From NCBI GenBank assembly GCA_029204225.1, contig CM055095.1, forward strand, positions 52,795,836-52,859,835: DNA of 64,000 nt. Reading direction: 5' to 3'. The stretch's first letter is position 1, and each line of letters begins with the position of its first letter. Under the pieces are notes generated by a model, which did no database searches, was not told where the DNA came from, and saw only the letters and a program-made list of their open reading frames with translations. A program made the position numbers and the translations under genes. This document shows positions 15,801 through 27,734 of this stretch, piece by piece. Origin of the DNA: Diphasiastrum complanatum. Taxonomy: Eukaryota; Streptophyta; Lycopodiopsida; Lycopodiales; Lycopodiaceae.

Positions 15801-18800
15801 CCTTAACCGCCTTATCTGATATTCTAGAGATCCACTGATCATCTAGCTGTCCTATTATCCACATAGGATATTATCTCTTGTTCCCATACTCTAGAGAATT
15901 CCTTTATTTGGATGACTGGCATGCCTATCAGATGGATATCCTAATCCACACCTGATCTTGTGATCTAAACAGAAGAATTAACATGGTCCAACACTACATT
16001 CTGATCCTCACAGGTTAATGATAAGCTTCAAATCCCCCTTGATCCAAGAACATCAACTCTAGGGACAAGCTTCTATCAATTAATAGATCCAATGTAATCC
16101 ATGTATCAGATTCTACTTCTAACATCACAATTGACATCCAAAACTGCTGATAACTCAATGGTCACAAAGATATTACTTATGAATTCAACTAAATGAATCC
16201 TACCCAAGAAATTAATATCCGGTATTAAGCAATTATTTACTAGGACTACTAAAATCCTAATTGCGAAATACATTTCTCGATCACACTTACTACCATTGAT
16301 GTCCACTCTTCTTCCCTCAGAATTTTTAGTTCCTTGAAAATCTTTCAACTAAGGTATCAAGAAGACGTAACGACATTAGTAAATGTTTAAAATTAATTAT
16401 TGTAGAAAAAAGTCTAAAACAATTTCATTTCTGTCCTAAACCTGGGCTGAATATCTGATATATCAAAAATCATTTACTAGTATGTGAAACAATATTAGTC
16501 TGATCTTTTGAATATAATTCACCATAGGATTTAACTGAAAATGAAATCAGTTTTTTAATTCCTACAATTTTTCCAGTAAAATTGGACTGTTTCTTTTCTT
16601 ATTGACTGGTCTAGCATTACTCCATCAATATTGACAAAAACTAACCAAACTCAAAATATGAAATTTCATGAATGGAAATCCTACCAATAGGATTTCACTC
16701 TTAAACTGTATCCAAACAAGATTCCATTGACCGAATAAAGAATTTTGTCATCGTTTATCTGGCCATTCCAAATTGTTTCATGATTTTACATTCACTTTTG
16801 ACAAGTATCTTGCACAAATGTTAACTTGATCCATTTCCAACGATCAATATCGATTAGAAATATTCCAGACAAGTAACAGATTTCAAACTTTAACCCAAGT
16901 TTGAAATTCAACAGAAAAGGAAAAACTCAATTTTAACTTTCAGTCTGGGAAGAACTTAGCTTTCTTAATTTAGTCATCAACAAACATAGTACCACGAAAT
17001 TAAATTTTCTTGAACCTGGTACTTTCTTGGAAAAAGCAATTCACGAGGAACGAATATTTTGCTCTCATTCCTAAATCTATGAACCGAATTCATAGATGGC
17101 ATGTTAGGATAGCAAATTTTATATTGTTACCTCACAACGGTTATGGCTTAATGAATCTAATTCATTACCCTTATCAATCCAGTCAGATTTGCCAAATCGT
17201 CTTTCCGAATCGATATTGACTTTTTCCCATGTGGTTTCCATATTTAGACTACAACTTAATTCTCATGCGTTTACTGGAAAAGTAGCCGACGAATTGGAAA
17301 TTCATTACCAAGAGACTCTCTTCACATGGGAAAAAAAATAGCTCAAACCTCATGCAAGAGTTTTTTTTTTTTTTTTTTCAATGATGCAAAAACCACAACC
17401 AAAACCTTATGGGCATGCAACAACCCCCACCCCTCTTTCTCAAAACCCTAAAAACAAACACCTAATATGTTTGTGCTTCCCACGGCGGCCCCTTCTCGAG
17501 AGAGACAGAAGCAGGGTTTTGGGAACAGTAGGATCTCGAGAGGCAGGGTTGATCGCACTCTCCATTTCCTCATCTGCAGCTCGAACCAACTCAGAATCCA
17601 TGCACGCTGCCTTGCTAGCAATCGACTGGAAGAATCAATTTGCAGCCATCGTTGATAGCTCACTTATTTCTGCTGTAGCATCCTCAAGATTCGGTGTTTT
17701 ACATTAGTTCAATAACCAAGATTTCAGCTCACAGAGAGAAACAAACGTCAGATTGTTGATCATCAGCGAGCAATAGGAAGTGCAATATTTTTTGTACAAG
17801 GCAGCGGCACTCCAGTTGCTTCAACCTCCAACGTCCTATTGTTCCACCTTCGGCCCTACTCAGATCTAAACAACTGATCTTCAACCGCTTCAAAACAACT
17901 CCCCACTCACTTGAAGAATCGTTTGCAGGACTGGAACCAGCAGTCAGACACCTTTGCATCGCTCCTGAGGTTCTAACAGTTTCTAAATAAACTGCTTTCC
18001 ACCCGGTTAAACCTCTGTGATCAGAGAAATGAGTAGGAAAAGATGGAATAGCATCTCACAGCTAAAACGAACTCTCAACTCTACTGTTGTAACAACCAAC
18101 AGGAATCCAACAGCTAATCCATGATGTATACAATCTGGGATTCCTCAATTCTTGAATCCAAAAATTGATCAAAGGTTCGCTCAGCAGGCTTGATTCAAGT
18201 CAGGGCTACATCCTCAATCATTCACAGACAGGCAGATTTTGGACTACCAAATCCAAGAAGATTATTCCATCAATTACAGACCTGAATTCTGCTTATTCCA
18301 TAGCATGCCGGTTGTACCGATGCAAGCAGAAGGTCTTTTTAATTTTTTTTTCGAGGGAATAAAAATCTAGAACTGAGGTTGTAAGATTGCTTCATACTAG
18401 AGAATTTACAACTTTGCAATTTCATTCTATGTCTTTGGTTAGCATGCTTCACGTGAGGATCAAATTTAGAGAAACTTCAATCCCTTACATGCAATGATTT
18501 GCTTCAGGAAACATAAATTGCCCTTTAACAATCTATCAATAAACAGATTTTAATTATGCATGAATCAAATCCCCCAAAGCATTATGAATCTGTGCAACTA
18601 TCAAAACTCTCTATGTTATGAAAATCCATACAACAATCTGGTAATTCACACTTGCAAATCACTCTACATGAACTGAAAAGCTCCTCAAGAAAACAGAAAA
18701 TTGAGAATGAATCTCAAGACTAATTTTTAGCATTACGGTCAAAATTGAATGTGTGGAAGGGCACTCTACCACCAACTTTGAAAAATCACCAAAAAATTGA

Positions 18801-18890
18801 AAATTCCATTTCAACTTTCTTTGAGAAATCTGTACTCCAATCCAACGTAGAGCTTGCTTCCATCCCATCCCAAAACCGCATATTAGCCGT
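12860..18890 (-). other. Interior of the non-coding LTR element
   Basis: About 6 kb, strongly AT-rich, with no frame longer than about 110 codons and no retrotransposon motif on either strand. A poly-T run of about 18 lies near 17352-17369. The GC-richer part at 17380-18000 is close to the 5' LTR on the minus strand and would be its leader; the 108-codon plus-strand frame there (17381-17707) is antisense to that and unsupported. Confidence 0.6.
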
Positions 18891-18903
18891 GCTCTGATAC
18901 CAA

Positions 18904-19364
18904 TGTAAAGTCCCTAAAGGATTGCCCCTAAGATGAGGATAGAAGAACACAATAAGAGACACTATGGAGCCAAACCGCCCAACCAATCCTAGATCAAACC
19001 TGGATCTAGCCCCCAAGCCATGCCATGTGAAGCAAGAGGAGAAGAGAGAAACTGGTAACCTAAACCCAATATGTCAACGGGAGAATCCCCACCTCATTAT
19101 ATAGAGAGTAGAGTCCTATGCATGTAACCATGCAATCCCCATGCAGGTCAACTATAAATAGATCACATCTCTTCATGCAGTCCTCCTGCCTATATCCGTC
19201 ACACAGACATGCAATACTCCATATATCTCAATTAGAGTGTCTGGGTCCTCTCAAGGTAATTAGTCAAAAACAGGCCTTGACATGGAATTAAATCATGGCA
19301 TGACCAATTGAATCTCGAGTACTGGAGGGCCGGACTATTCCAGGTCCTTAACCGAATATGGCCA
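18904..19364 (-). repeat. 5' LTR of the non-coding element
   Basis: Partner of 12479-12859. The minus-strand order is LTR, then A, then TGGTATCAGAGC primer site, which fixes the orientation. Confidence 0.85.
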
Positions 19365-19379
19365 TGACTTCCGGTGGTG

Positions 19380-20723
19380 CTGCATCACCTTACCAGTGAG
19401 CCATAGAGATCATGCTACTGTACCAGTTATCATCGATAGCAGATCAGGAGTAAATATCATTTTGTTGTCACTTGCTAAGCAATAGGGCATCGGCCCTATT
19501 GTTCCACCAAAATATAGGCTGAATTTAGCTAATCAAACTTCAACCGAACCATATGGACACATCAACGTCATATCCATTAAGATTGTTGGTCTTATGTTTA
19601 CAGTTGATTGCGTAGTGTTAAATCTCCCACAAGACAATTCTGCCTATAAGTTTTTGTTAGAAACTACATGGTTAATAAATGCTGAAGTAATCCAAGAAAT
19701 AAACATCAATGAATATCAGTAGACTACTGCACGGGTAAAACCAAACTAGTACGAGAGGAAGACGAATGTTCCTCTACCACATATGAAGAAACCAATGTTT
19801 CTCCAACAATCCGAGGGCATTATGCACAATCTACCGATATCATTAACTAGGGACACGTATTAGCAACCATTGACTATGTAGATGTTAATCGATGTAGCAA
19901 TGAAGTATTGTCTGATTTTGAGAGTCCAATAACGGTCACATCTAGAAACATAGACAAGCCAATTATGGATGCTTTTATGTTTCTTATGTTGATGTAGAAC
20001 TCATTTAGACCGAATGGCTTCCAAGTCCGTCGGCTAATGCACCTATAGCAATTATGGATGAAGGCATCATGCTGATGATGATTGATGAAGATTCGACTGA
20101 TGAGCAAATACTTCATTATCTAGATCCACAGTCATCCTACCTTATGAGGATACCGAAAGAGATTAAGCTGCCATCACATTTTGCACATGTGGATGAATCC
20201 ACTCTGAAATATGTAGCGCAGCCTAGTCGATTAACCGATCATCATCTGCATGATAAGATATATGAGTGGGACAATCTGCAGGATGAAATTATTAGTTCCC
20301 TAGATGAGAATCTCATAGCCCAACCGCATACCCATACTCCTCAATCTAAGGTTACTTATAATCTCCAGATTGCCAATTCACGGAAAAAAATACTCCCTAT
20401 CCTCTACTCAAGACTAACCGAGAAATAGAAGCAGATTCGCTAAAAAATGAAACAAGTGATTGTCCCTAGCAGTTTCTTGCATGAAGACCCAACAACTGAA
20501 CATGGACCGAAACATGGATTCAACGATAAATGAAGTGCTAGAAGAACTTTCAAAGCTCAAGAATGATATAGACTACTCTGCTGCAGAGCAAATTTACCAT
20601 CAAATAGAAGAGGGCAAAACAGGCAAGGCAAAAATTACTATTGACATAGACGAGTTGGATGAAGATATGGAGGAAGAGCGAGACCAGCAGAAGCTTCAAG
20701 AGCAGACCCAACAACAATCATGA
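19380..20723 (+). pseudogene. Ty3/gypsy protease-to-RT linker relic
   Basis: At 19430-19730 the plus strand reads IDSRSGVNIILLSLAKQ, then LNLANQTSTEPYGHINV, a decayed aspartic protease in which the D-[ST]-G triad reads D-S-R. At 20054-20428 a frame with STDEQILHYLDP matches TDEQILNHMHLT of the gypsy element at 31498. A hydrophilic frame follows at 20460-20723. Stops separate these pieces. The non-coding LTR element abuts its left end at 19364. Confidence 0.65.
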
Positions 20724-21249
20724 ATGTTGTTGCTATCCCTATTAAGGTTGGCTAAGGTTGTCCTTCATCAACCCTATGCTCATTGGCCCTATTTCCATGC
20801 TTGTTAGTCCTGATGCTATTAGTAGCCCCATCACTTATGAGCTATAATTGGTCTTGTTTCCATTGTCCATTCCATCAACATTTGATAAAATTTAGGCGAC
20901 GTTCAAGAGCTTTACTCTATGTCCTCTCATCGCATAGTGATAAACACTTATAAATCCACAAAGTTAGCTTCCAATCGATGCTAAAAAAATGTCTCAACAT
21001 TTGATCTCGTACAAAAGTGTTGGGATCTGTGGTTGTACATTCATAATTATTCATTTGGCATGCATACCTAGGTTCTAGAAAATTTGAAGATGCAAAGTGA
21101 CTCATGTACATTGATACATGAGTTGTTACTTTAAGAACCCCCTTAATAGTTCCTCATAAAGAAAATGGAAATAAAGGCAGTTACAAGAAAGGTTCAGAAG
21201 TACAAGGATAAGAGCTCAAATAGGAAGAAAAAAAAGATGAAAAAGCTCA

Positions 21250-21420
21250 TTGAGAAGAGCCCTTTAAGATGACTGAACCAGAGATTCCACAAACAAAGCT
21301 CATCACCAATATACTCTCAAGTAAAATGGATATAACTCTGGGAGAATTTTTGTGAATAATACCTCATGCAAGGGATGTATTGGTAGACCGATTATCCAAA
21401 ATGGAACCAAAAGTCCAACG
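21250..21420 (+). pseudogene. Short gypsy gag/pol-linker fragment
   Basis: The sequence around 21268-21410 (CAAGATGACTGAACCAGA-like, then CTGGGAGAATTTTTG) parallels 30570-30690 of the gypsy element at 26978. It carries a stop in the middle of the shared frame. Confidence 0.55.
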
Positions 21421-21482
21421 TGAACCTTTATATTTTTTTTGAGCATTTTTTTGAAAGATATAATAAAAAAAGAGGCCCCAAA

Positions 21483-21499
21483 GGGGGGGGGGGGGGGGG
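21483..21499. repeat. Poly-G run
   Basis: Seventeen consecutive G residues, next to the start of the CACTA-like fragment. Such a run is prone to assembly and sequencing error. Confidence 0.9.
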
Positions 21500-21540
21500 T
21501 GGAAAGTGGAAAGCTTGAGCGTCAGGTCCGTAGGGTGGCC

Positions 21541-21981
21541 TCAGTATAACCCTTGCAAAAAAATGGCCATCTTTTCTATTTCCTTCAAGTCATCTAGTGT
21601 GACTTTTTTATGTTCGACACCAGTTAAGTGGTCACAAATTATGCTCCCTACATTTTTGAATATGTGCATTGGATCCAAGAGATGGTATATCAACAATTCC
21701 CTCCAATATGGAACATACCAAGAGGGAGGCGCCCTGGATCTTGATTGGATCTCCAAACTTGAAGCCAATCACTTGCCTTGAATATTAAGAAACAAACACA
21801 CACGTTTAATTGGGATTATTCTTAGAACTAATCTAAAGAGAGTAAATGTTAAAAGAATGACAATCGGCCCAAATATATAATGTACTTTCATGGCGTGGAG
21901 ACATTGACCAACAAGTCCATCACGTGGAGGGTAATCGGGTGGAAGGTATTGAGTGTGGCCATCATAAAAGGAATGTACCAA
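21541..21981 (-). pseudogene. CACTA (En/Spm) TNP2-like transposase fragment
   Basis: The minus strand reads YPPRDGLVGQCLHAMKV and, after an in-frame TGA near 21770, WYVPYWRELLIYHLLDPMHI followed by FKNV. In plant TNP2-type transposases the corresponding block is a PYW-x-LL-x-HNLD-x-MH-x-EKNV motif. The Glu of EKNV is Phe here. The fragment is a small part of a protein normally near 1000 residues and has no terminal repeats nearby. It lies directly upstream of the gypsy primer site at 22080. Confidence 0.6.
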
Positions 21982-22257
21982 TTGAACAGCTTTTAAGTGC
22001 TATGATATCCTTGGGGAACGACATAAATACTACACAAATCTAGCAATTTTATGTTGGTATAACACGACATATGCCAATTTTTGGTGTCGTTGTCGGGGTC
22101 GGAAACTTCAAAACGAATTTTTCAAATGATTTCAGGAATATTTGCAAAGAGGAGATTCACCCTTCCAAAATTTGAATGAAACTTTCTTTCATAATTCTTC
22201 TTAATCCTGAAAATTTACCCAAAAACCGTCATCCTGAATCTTCTGCTATAGTTGAAT

Positions 22258-24109
22258 GACGTCGCATGATTATCTTAAAGGAGCATCTTCAGATGATGCT
22301 AATAGTTATGTTTCGCAGTTGAGTCAATTGCTAACTCGAACAACAAAAGTGCTGATGTTGATAAACTGCAGATCTTCCCTGGTCTTTTGAGAAAGCAAGC
22401 GCGCATATGGTACAACCAAGTTGAACCAGGAAGTGTAGCTGGTTACTGCTGAAAGATGCGTTTTTGAACCAGTTCAGAGAAATTGGTTATTCATCCAGAG
22501 TTCTTGGACGACTCGACAATGTACAGAAGAAAAAAAAATAATCTCTTCAAAGGTACAAACGAAAAGTAAAGAATCTCATTGGAAAATTAATTGGTGTGTA
22601 CCCTGTCACGATGCAGGTCGAGTGGTTTTTTGTAGGTTTACCGTTGAAAGTTGATCGATACTGTAGACAAGGAGATATGACTTCTTTATCAGCAGTCATA
22701 GCGAGTGCTGAGAACTATGAGACTTCCAAGTTAGCACATAAAAGACGTTCTACTAGACGAACTTGAAAGTCTAAGCATGACTCCAGCGGCAGTGAAGACG
22801 AATCTAAATTTGAGTCCAGTTCAAGTTCTTCCAGTTTTGAGTCTGATTCTAGTGACTCGTCAGATACAAAAACTGATGATTTAAATCAAAAGAAGAAACA
22901 AAAAGAAGATAGCAAAACCACCGAGGACAAGTCTGTGACATCTAAAGATGAAAAGATTTGGAAAAGTAATATGGTTGACTTTAATAAGAAGTTCAACGAT
23001 CTAAAAGTTCAAATTTCAAAAGTTGCAAACAAGAGACCGAAGGCTTCTTCTTCGAACTCAAGAATATGGTGTACGAAGTGCGGTACATCTGGATATTCTA
23101 AAGAAGATTGCAAATCTGTGAATGTAAAGTATGTTGAAGATCCTTCTTAGGAAGTGCTCTTTATATTTCAAGATGATGCGACTACCAATTTTGTACAGCA
23201 CCAACTCAACAAGGCAAACCAAAGTTTGCACCAAAAAGATACAATCCACCGGAATTTGTTGGTCCTATAATCAATGATTCCAATTCGACGAAACCTGTTT
23301 CGGAAAATTGTTATAACTATGGTGAACCAGGACATTTTTTGCCTGATTGTCCACAACCTCAAAAGCCGATTGGATATATACCTTTATGTTCAAATTGCAA
23401 AGAACTTGACCACAACTATCCAGACTGTCCACAACCGCTGAAGCCATGTCCAAAGTACCAGTATGTAGCCACACATGTTGCTATTGCTCATACGAAATTA
23501 AAATCTTCGGTTGATGTTGTTGTGCAGAAGGTTGATGTCATCGAAGCCAAACCAACAAAGAGAGTTGATCAATCTTGGCCAACTGATGTTGAGAAGTTAT
23601 TCAAAGTGACTACGAGAAGCAAAAGCTCCTCGAAACCTAGCACAAAAGTATCTTCAAAGAAGCGGAGAAATTCCTCGAAGAAGAAATCTTCAAACAAGTC
23701 AATAACGAAAGAAGATCTCAAAGTTGATCCTGATTATGATCGTGATGCAGCCAGATTATTGTCACAGGATATTTTTGCAGAAGCAAACAAGATTATCAAT
23801 TTTGAATTACAGACAGCCGCTACCGAGAAGAAAGTTACCTTTGAGGAAGGGGACGTGGAAATTACGAAGTCAAAACTTTCGGAGGCCATTATTGATAAAC
23901 CTATCTTGAAAGCAAAGACGAAAGACTATGATATCATAACTGATATCGGTTCACTTCGTCCCAATATAACTTCTGAGCAATTGTTGGTAAATAACAATTC
24001 TTATCGTAAACAGTTAAAAGGTCTCTTTGTCTCTAAGACGAAGAAAAGAATTTCTCTGCCAGATGTTGGAGTATTATCTATTGATTTAGGAGACCTTGGC
24101 ACACCATAA
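22258..24109 (+). pseudogene. gypsy gag (element 1)
   Basis: Capsid-like part at 22370-22760 (IFPGLLRKQARIWYNQV; VDRYCRQGDM; SAENYETSK) with frameshifts and a TGA near 22452. A Ser/Glu-rich linker follows (22780-22930). Next come zinc-knuckle-like blocks CTKCGTSGYSKEDC at 23072, NYGEPGHFLPDC near 23315 (its first Cys is Tyr in the CYNYG context) and CSNCKELDHNYPDC near 23390. A 256-codon open frame (23339-24109) covers the last knuckle and a Lys/Ser-rich tail. The protein would package element RNA; here it is broken. Confidence 0.8.
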
Positions 24110-24119
24110 ATTGATATTA

Positions 24120-26977
24120 CAATTGCTGGATACTTAATGGAAAAGGTGCATGATCGACTCAGGTTCGAGTGTCAACATAATAACTGAAAACACTGCTCAT
24201 GCTTTGGGCTTGAATAATATTCAACCAACCCAAAAAAATATCAAGTTGTTTGATTCAACACGAAGTAAACCTATCGCTGAATTGAAGGACGTGACTGTAT
24301 ACATTCAAGCCAAGCCTTTTACAATGAACTTTATTGTTATCAAACCACTTGGTTTGTCATCTTACTCTATTTTGATTGGACGAGCTTGGCTTTATCAGTC
24401 TAACTCAAGTGTACACTGGAAGTCTCGAGAATGAGATTTCAAACTGCCGAGACAACTAATCGTGGAAAGCTGGAAGAATAGATTATCACCTAGAGCCATG
24501 ACAGATATGAAGGCGAAACTCCTACGTCTGACACCAGTTCTACCTTTGAAGATTTTTCTTATGACCTTAATATTTTCTCTAATGCATCAGATGTCGAACT
24601 TAATTATTTTGAATGCTATGAGAATAATGATTCATCAGATGATGAAGAAGAATTCTTCGATGTCTGTAATGTAGAAGCTGATCTATCTTTCAATGAATCA
24701 AAAGCTATAGACACGAATTCTGAAGATTCTAATCAAGGTGAAGATATTGATGATGAATCACACGAATATGAACAAGAATTTGGAAATAAGAACCAGGCTG
24801 ACGACAAGAATAAATCTATGGCGATAGCCGTGCGCGAAATTCATGGCCATATCAAGGCCAGTATGATGGAAGGTATTATTTTACCAGATTCTATTGAGCT
24901 AATTGAACTTGCACCTAAGAAATTTGTGCATATTTCTAAGTCTCTTGGAGAGACAGAATTAGCAGAATTTACTGAGCTACTGAAAGAGTACCAAGATGTA
25001 TTTGCATGGTCACTTGAAGACTTGAAAGGAATTCCTATTGAATTTGGCGAGCACCGCATTGATCTTAAAGAAGATGTTGTTCCTGTCCGACAGAGACAAT
25101 ATCGTCTCAATCCAAAGTACTCTCATCTGGTAAAAGATGAACTCAACAAGCACCTTAAGGCAAATATTATCTATCTCGTCTTAAGTAGTGAATGGCTATC
25201 TCCCATTGTTGTAGTTCCAAAGAAGAAAACTGGCAAGATTCAAATTTGCCAAGATTTCAGGAAGCTAAATGCTACTACTAAAAAAAATCATCACCCATCA
25301 CCCTTCACGGGATTCTATTCTAGACTAGGTTGCTGGACAAGAACACTATAGTTTCTGTGATGGCTTCCCTAGCTACAATCAAGTTGGAGTAAGAAAAAGG
25401 GATCGACCAAAACCACGTTTACTACTGATTGGGGCACTCATGCCTGCAATAAAATGCCCTTTGGTCTTTGTAATGCACCAGCTACTTTCCAGAGAATTAT
25501 GATGCTAATTTTTGTTGTGTTCCTAAGAACGTTTCTTGAAATTTTCATTGATGATTTTTGTGTTTATAGTAATATCAAGTCTCATATACAGAAACTGAAA
25601 CTTACATTGTAGAGGTGTCGAGACACTTGTTTATCACTTCACCTCGAAAAATGTTTTTTTGGGTATGAGAGAAGGTATACTTTTGGGGCATAGAATATCC
25701 AGCAGAGGAATTGAAGTCGACAAAGATAAAATCGAAGTGATAAAGAATTTGTTGATACCAACCAATCTACATGAACTAAGAGATTTCTTAGGACATGTTG
25801 GTTATTATCGAAGATTTATCCAGAATCATTCATCTATTGCTACAGCCCTTACATAGTTACTTAAGAAACAAGTCGCTTATATTTGGATGGCAAAACAACA
25901 GAAATCATTTGAAAAACTTAAGCAGGGGCTGATTAATGCTCCAATTCTAAGACTGCCTAACTGGTCAGTACTATTTCAAAATTATGTTGATGTGTCAGCA
26001 TTTGGTATTGGTGTCGATCGGAAGAAAGACCATCCAATATACTATGCTAGCCGCCAGCTCAGTTCCTTGGAGAAAAATTATTCGGCAACTGAAAGAGAAG
26101 CACTTGGAATGATTTTTACTATAAAGAAATTTCAGCAGTATTTGCTAGGAAATGCTTTTATATTCCATGTTGATCATTATGATTTGAAGTATTTTGTTAA
26201 TAAACCTGATTTATCTGGCCGAATAGCTCGAGCTCGCTGGGTTTTGTTGCCATAAGAGTTCACTTATCAAGTTGAGCTTCGTCAAGAAAAATATCATACT
26301 AATGCCAATTATTTTCACGACTTAGTAGTGAAGGATTGAAGAACCATTAAATGACGATTTTTTAGATGAAAAATTATTCAGTATATCCTCTATGAACTCT
26401 TTATATTCTGATATAATTATTTATCTCAAAGATCAGATATATCTTGAAGGATATGACTTGGAGAAAAAGACAGTATTTCAATACAAAGTTGCACCTTATA
26501 CCATTATTAACAATGTTTTGTATAAGCTTGGTGCAGATCATCAGTTAAGAAGGTGTCTTTAAGCTGAAGATATTCCAAAGGTTATTCGAGCCTTACATTC
26601 CGAAGATGCCGGTGGACATTTTTTTTTATTAAAGAACACTATTAATAAGATTTTGACTACCAAATATTGGTGGCCGACCATGTTCAAGGATGTCTCTATT
26701 TATATTCGATAGAGATCTGGTAAACCAACCAAATCTATGAATTGGCCGTTGATGCCAATCATTCCACTTGCACCATTAAAAGTGGGGGATTGACTTTGTT
26801 GGTCCAATAAAGCCAGTAACTCAACACACTAAGTGTCAATATATTTTGGTTGCGACGGATTATGCAACAAAGAATGTTGAAGCGGAAGCAACGAAATGAA
26901 ACGATACAAAAACTATCACTTTTTTTCTATTCAAATCTATTATTACACGTTATGGTTGTCCTCTTGAGTTAGTCAGT
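24120..26977 (+). pseudogene. gypsy pol (element 1): protease, RT, RNase H, partial integrase
   Basis: The protease active site IDSGSSVNII lies at 24150. A long acidic linker follows (24540-24790). RT begins near 25000 with FGEHRIDLKED and has PIVVVPKKKTGKIQICQDFR. A frameshift occurs near 25330, then MPFGLCNAPATF and the catalytic IFIDDFCVYSN near 25540. RNase H has YVDVSAFGIGV, YASRQLSSLEKNYSATERE and HVDHYDLKY (25975-26200). Integrase has a remnant zinc-binding block and VATDYATKN near 26850 before truncation. At least five stops or frameshifts show that it is inactive. Confidence 0.85.
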
Positions 26978-27712
26978 TGTTGGAGGGTTTGCAGATCTCA
27001 AGGCAACCCTAACCCTAGTTAATAAGTGAGAGGGATTTGGCACCCTGTGTGTGTAACTCCAACCCGATGATCACACAATTATCTGATTGATTAGTTAAAA
27101 GTTAATAAAAGGACTTTAAGCTTTTTTGCAAAACTTTTAATGTCGCAGGGCCTAAATGTCAAGTTAGTGAATAAAGTTGGGTTTCCCTCCAATTTTGATG
27201 GTTCCCACACTTTTTTAAATTTGAATAAAAAGAGAGGCAAGACTGGACCAATAGGATTCAGAGGCCAGGGTCCTCCTCTCTACTATAAGAAGGGACCAAC
27301 TCGAGTTGCTCCTCATGGTCATTTCCTAATTTCAATAAAGCAGATTGGTTCTCTTCAGAAATGGATTGATGAATGTCCTTGCTCTCTATCACTTTTCATC
27401 CATCTCTCATGCTTATTTGGATTTTGCTACTTGTTGGATCTGAGTGTTATTGGGATTGTATATTATTATACTTTTTATGAGAGAGAAAGGGAGAGAGAGA
27501 AAGAGTAAGCTATCTCTGTTTTGGATGTGTAGTGTTAAAGAGTAGGGTTAATGGATGTAGAGATAGATGTGAATACTCCATTCATGTTGAAATCTGAACT
27601 AAACTATCGCTCTCATGGGAACGAACCTACGCGTGACAACTAACTCCGTCTCTTTGATGCTAGATTGACTAGATCTTGGATTCAAGTTAGGCAAGGAAAG
27701 AAACCCACTACA
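26978..27712 (+). repeat. 5' LTR of gypsy element 2
   Basis: Begins TGTTGGAGGGTTTGCAGATC and ends at CCCACTACA just before the primer site, giving 735 bp. It contains a short GA tract at 27479-27505. The frame at 27140-27508 inside it is not retrotransposon protein. No second copy is in the window, so the edges rest on the TG...CA rule and adjacent structures. Confidence 0.65.
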
Positions 27713-27715
27713 ATT

Positions 27716-27734
27716 TTGGCATCGTTGTCGGGGA
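27716..27734 (+). other. Primer-binding site, gypsy element 2
   Basis: TTGGCATCGTTGTCGGGGA resembles the tRNA-Asp-type gypsy primer site TGGCGCCGTTGCCGGGGA. It lies four bases after the LTR end. Confidence 0.8.

Larger units (their letters stand above)
12479..19364 (-). mobile_element. Large non-coding LTR retrotransposon (LARD-like)
   Basis: Two related LTRs bound the element, 12479-12859 (381 bp) and 18904-19364 (461 bp). Each starts TGTAAAGTCCCTAAAGGATT and ends ATATGGCCA on the plus strand. The right LTR has about 95 extra bases that the left one lacks. A primer site complementary to initiator-Met tRNA (minus TGGTATCAGAGC, 18891-18902) lies one base inside the right LTR. A purine-rich tract (minus GGAGGGAAGAATTTT, about 12861-12875) lies inside the left LTR. 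The 6-kb interior has no gag or pol and only short chance frames, so the element must rely on proteins from others. No matching 5-bp target duplication was found at the outer edges. Confidence 0.75.
22080..26977 (+). mobile_element. Ty3/gypsy retrotransposon 1, decayed, LTRs missing
   Basis: A primer-binding site (TTGGTGTCGTTGTCGGGG, 22081-22098, tRNA-Asp type) starts the internal region. Gag, protease, RT, RNase H and part of integrase follow on the plus strand. No LTR is recognised upstream of the primer site. Integrase stops at 26977, where the LTR of the next element begins, so its 3' end has been lost or displaced. Confidence 0.85.

Noticed and set aside
17381-17707. 108-codon plus-strand frame inside the non-coding LTR element
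   Set aside because: It is antisense to the element's leader, has no domain, and competes with a 71-codon frame on the other strand; no support beyond being open.
18891-18902. Possible tRNA gene at CTCTGATACCA-type sequences (18891, 41276, 54075)
   Set aside because: Only the 3'-end complement of initiator tRNA is present, without cloverleaf arms; these are retrotransposon primer-binding sites.
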